Below are positions 61,795 through 64,000 of a DNA stretch of 64,000 nt, one piece after another (within the stretch, counting starts at the first letter, position 1; every line of letters starts with the position of its first letter). The DNA is from Defluviitalea saccharophila. Lineage in GTDB: Bacteria; Bacillota; Clostridia; Lachnospirales; Defluviitaleaceae. The stretch lies in the NCBI RefSeq assembly GCF_038396635.1, contig NZ_CP121687.1, positions 2,470,592 to 2,534,591 of the forward strand. The letters run 5' to 3'. The translations under genes were made by a program, and so were the position numbers. The notes beneath the pieces are model-generated. The model ran no database searches and was not told the origin of the DNA. It saw only the letters and a program-made list of their open reading frames with translations.

Positions 61795-63093
61795 TTATTT
61801 TTTGAGAAGAGATGGTTTTAACATGATGTCACTGGTGGGTACCGGCGAACATCCTAGTTTATGTAATACCTCTTCTCCGTGGTAAAAGCTGAACGTTTCG
61901 TATGGGCTACGGTTGTTCAGCTTTTTTCTTTTGTAAGAATTGATATGGTTCATCATCAAGCTGATATCTTCCTGTGTTAGGTTGTTGAAACTGGTTCCCT
62001 TTGGAAGAATTCGGCGGATTAGTCCATGGTTAACTTCAATAGCCCCCTTTTGGTATGGACTTCCTGCATCACAGTAAAATACATTGGTACGAAGTCCAGT
62101 GAATTTTTCGTCGCTATATTCGATTGCTTTGGGATTAGAAAATTCACTGCCATTATCAGTTAGAATAACCGGAAATAGTTTCTTAAAAAGAGGCTTTCCA
62201 AGCTTATCGTAGAGCATTTCAAATATGTCAGTAACTGACTTTGAAGTATTGGCATCTCTTAGAAAAGCTAGCATTTGACTAGTTTCAACAAAGTGAATTG
62301 TAAGTAGACATTTTCCTCCCTTACTTCCTATTACGGAATCCATCTGTACTACAGAAGTTTCCGGATTTTTATCAAGAAATGCAAGAAAAGCTTCATGGTT
62401 ACGTCCAATACGACAACCTTTATCCACTTTGAATTCCGGTTTTTTATATCGCTCACGAAATTTAACCTTGCGTGGTAAATCGATATTTCTAACATCAAAC
62501 AAGCAGGCATCGATGTAGTTATAGATGGTTTTTTCACTGCACATCAACTCTTCTTGATGAATAACATATATCTGATGTATCGATTGCCCTCTTTGAACTA
62601 GTGGGGAAATGATTGAATTAAGTCTTTTTATCTCTTCTTCGGATATGCAAAGTCCTCTTCTGGATTGCGATATTGACTCATGTGCCTTGATGTGGGCATT
62701 CTCTGCATCATATATGTTTTTAAGTAGGGAACATTTACCCAATGTAACACAGCCATTACAAACATATGGGACCCTAAATCTTGCTGTACAGATTTCTAGA
62801 ACAAAGTCGGTACAGTTATTATTGCAAGTAGGGCAAAGCTTACAATAGATCGAAGTTTTTCTCGTGCAGTCTTTACCGCATACATTTTTGTTTCTACAGT
62901 TGAAGCGGTTTTTGCATGCATTGAAAGGGAAACCTGGAAATCCTGTAGCAACTTCAGAACTGTACTTACGTATCTCCCTTGATATAGTAGTTGGATTTTT
63001 ATCTAATCTACGACTGATTTCTTTGAAAGAAAGGCTTTCTTTTAGATATTTCTGTAGTTCAAGTCTTTCCTCATAAGTGAAAAATTTAGACAT
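61795..63093 (-). CDS. IS30 family transposase
   Basis: A 432-residue transposase. The N-terminal helix-turn-helix (FTYEERLELQKYLKES, then FKEISRRLDKNPTTISREI) is typical of IS30. It has a cysteine-rich insertion (CRNKNVCGKDC, CKLCPTC) and a DDE core with VVQMDSVIG, LTDNGSEFSNP and QKGAIEVNHGLIRR, followed by NNRSPYETF. The frame is intact. GGAGGAT precedes the ATG. It lies in the restriction island between two controller genes, a sign of active exchange there. Confidence 0.92.
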   Translation of the reverse strand: MSKFFTYEERLELQKYLKESLSFKEISRRLDKNPTTISREIRKYSSEVATGFPGFPFNACKNRFNCRNKNVCGKDCTRKTSIYCKLCPTCNNNCTDFVLEICTARFRVPYVCNGCVTLGKCSLLKNIYDAENAHIKAHESISQSRRGLCISEEEIKRLNSIISPLVQRGQSIHQIYVIHQEELMCSEKTIYNYIDACLFDVRNIDLPRKVKFRERYKKPEFKVDKGCRIGRNHEAFLAFLDKNPETSVVQMDSVIGSKGGKCLLTIHFVETSQMLAFLRDANTSKSVTDIFEMLYDKLGKPLFKKLFPVILTDNGSEFSNPKAIEYSDEKFTGLRTNVFYCDAGSPYQKGAIEVNHGLIRRILPKGTSFNNLTQEDISLMMNHINSYKRKKLNNRSPYETFSFYHGEEVLHKLGCSPVPTSDIMLKPSLLKK

Positions 63094-63152
63094 ATATCCT
63101 CCGTTCTGCCACCAACATATCTAGGATATATGATTTAGAAACTTTTGAAAAC

Positions 63153-63179
63153 AAAAAGACTGGCTAAGCCAATCTTTTT
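63153..63179. terminator. Hairpin upstream of the IS30 transposase
   Basis: AAAAAGACTGGC and GCCAATCTTTTT pair around TAA with one mismatch. It may shield the transposase gene from outside transcription. Confidence 0.55.
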
Positions 63180-63317
63180 GCAAGCCAAGATGCAACCATC
63201 TGGCATATATATTTTATTAGACATTTTTATGTTAATCTGAATTCGAAAGGGTTGCATTTCGATTTTCAATTTAGGCCAATGATATCATGTAATTATACAT
63301 ACATAGAGGTGATTAGA

Positions 63318-63530
63318 ATGGCAATTAGTTATAAAAAGCTTTGGAAGCTTCTTATTGATAGAGATATGAAAAAGAAAGACTTACAAAAACTTGCAGGCAT
63401 TAGTTCTGCTACGATAACAAAGCTTGGTAAAAACGAAAATGTTAGTACAGAAATAATACAAAAAATATGCATTGCTCTGAAATGTGATGTCTGCGATATT
63501 ATGGAAATGGATGATACCAAACGGAGTTAA
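63318..63530 (+). CDS. Small HTH (XRE-type) controller protein, paralogue
   Basis: A 70-residue helix-turn-helix protein very similar to the one at 61109-61312: both begin with ISYKKLWKLLID and share KKKDLQ, GIS and KNENVSTE. It differs by a Lys/Arg-rich end (MDDTKRS). The ATG follows GAGGTGATTAGA. It is divergent from its twin, with the IS30-like element between them, and lies 42 bases before hsdM, so it could regulate the type I system. Confidence 0.88.
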   Translation: MAISYKKLWKLLIDRDMKKKDLQKLAGISSATITKLGKNENVSTEIIQKICIALKCDVCDIMEMDDTKRS

Positions 63531-63572
63531 TACTTATTATTGTTAAATATCAAACAAATGGAGGCTTGTTTA

Positions 63573-64000
63573 ATGATAAATATAAGAAAATTAGAATCTG
63601 AATTATGGGAATCTGCGGATCTCTTACGTCAAGGTTCTAAATTAAGTTCTCAAGAATATTGCATGCCGGTTCTTGGTTTAATCTTTTTGCGTTATGCATA
63701 TAGCCGGTTTAAATATGTAGAGGCAGAAATACTAAAAGACCGTCCTGTACGTAATGGTCGTGTACTTCCCGTTGAGTCAAGTGATTTTAAGCAAAAAAGC
63801 GCTATTTTTTTACCTGAAAAGGCTCGATATGATTATCTGCTCAATTTGCCAGACGATGCTGATTGTGGGAAAGCAGTCAATGAAGCTATGGAGCTTATTG
63901 AGGCAGAGAGTACTCAATTGAAAGGAATATTACCTAAAACATATACTTCTTTTAGAAATGATTTGTTGAAAGAATTGTTGCGTATTTTTAACAATAGTGC
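63573..64000 (+). CDS. hsdM: Type I restriction-modification methyltransferase HsdM (3' truncated)
   Basis: The first 142 codons are in the window and the frame is open at the edge. LESELWESADLLRQGSKLSS and YCMPVLGLIFLRYAYSRF are the N-terminal helical domain of type I HsdM, and the later KARYDYLLNLP fits too. HsdM with HsdS methylates adenine in a bipartite site; HsdR would cleave. The SAM-binding and NPPF motifs lie beyond the window. GGAGG precedes the ATG by ten bases. Confidence 0.9.
   Translation, partial: MINIRKLESELWESADLLRQGSKLSSQEYCMPVLGLIFLRYAYSRFKYVEAEILKDRPVRNGRVLPVESSDFKQKSAIFLPEKARYDYLLNLPDDADCGKAVNEAMELIEAESTQLKGILPKTYTSFRNDLLKELLRIFNNS

Larger units (their letters stand above)
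61525..63262 (-). mobile_element. IS30-like element, approximate limits
   Basis: Contains the IS30-type transposase at 61795-63093. The limits are set only by the related 20-bp repeats on both sides and are uncertain: no exact terminal inverted repeat or target duplication was found. It separates two paralogous controller genes and may have landed in their shared control region. Confidence 0.35.

Noticed and set aside
61670-63215. TCTGGC(A/G)TAT direct repeats as IS30 target duplication
   Set aside because: Only partly matching, too long for IS30, and inside the outer repeats; boundaries were left open.

Overview
The window reads as chromosome from a low-GC, spore-forming Clostridia (Firmicutes) bacterium. 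Evidence: AT-rich intergenic DNA, strong AGGAGG-type ribosome sites, a PdaB-type sporulation deacetylase, a Spo0E-like phosphatase, two perfect 0A boxes, a perfect CIRCE element, a type III glutamine synthetase and AddAB recombination. Nothing seen fixes the genus.

Layout. 1-4.3 kb: cell-envelope genes (PHP phosphoesterase, SLH-like polysaccharide deacetylase, secreted copper-amine-oxidase-stalk protein). 4.47-6.36 kb: an IS with 8-bp target duplication, landed just upstream of a frameshifted acyltransferase. 7.5-8.9 kb: a DnaA-box cluster, then a yybP-ykoY manganese riboswitch controlling a GDT1/TMEM165 transporter with an unusual cysteine-bearing tail. 9.1-12.3 kb: SleB-type hydrolase, DHH phosphoesterase, LURP-one protein. 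12.3-20.3 kb: an accessory cluster of three membrane TIR proteins on the minus strand: TIR-linker-TM-HtrA protease, TIR-TM-WD40, and a second TIR-TM-HtrA copy that is broken. This is my main candidate for an undescribed signalling or defence system. 20.5-24.5 kb: a CooS-family protein lacking a C-cluster cysteine, an epimerase and a soluble chemoreceptor. 24.7-38.6 kb: mostly housekeeping (addB, alanyl-tRNA editing, aroK, addA, htpG, CBS protein, truA). 38.7-44.7 kb: a flavin-based extracellular electron transfer set (Ndh2, double-FMN lipoprotein, ApbE, NusG-II protein, Gx transporter, polyprenyl synthase). 44.7-57.7 kb: sporulation and housekeeping genes, including glnN behind a leader terminator, hflX, cysK, yebC and rlmD. 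57.9-64.0 kb: a restriction-modification island with a C5 methyltransferase behind a palindromic promoter, a small SAM-like protein, a methyltransferase-nuclease fusion with its own controller gene, an IS30-type transposase, a twin controller, and the start of a type I hsdM that runs off the window.

How the genes work together. The electron transfer genes form a near-complete path: Ndh2 reduces a membrane quinone whose tail comes from the polyprenyl synthase, ApbE attaches FMN to the lipoprotein, and the two small membrane proteins resemble EetA and EetB. In the TIR cluster each protein puts a TIR domain inside the cell and a protease or beta-propeller outside, which suggests envelope sensing coupled to a cytoplasmic TIR effector. 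In the 3' island, the controller gene lies directly upstream of the fused methyltransferase-nuclease, as in C-protein-regulated type II systems.

All calls come from reading the sequence and remembered family motifs. No search, alignment or folding program was run, so family names are recognition and positions inside proteins are approximate.
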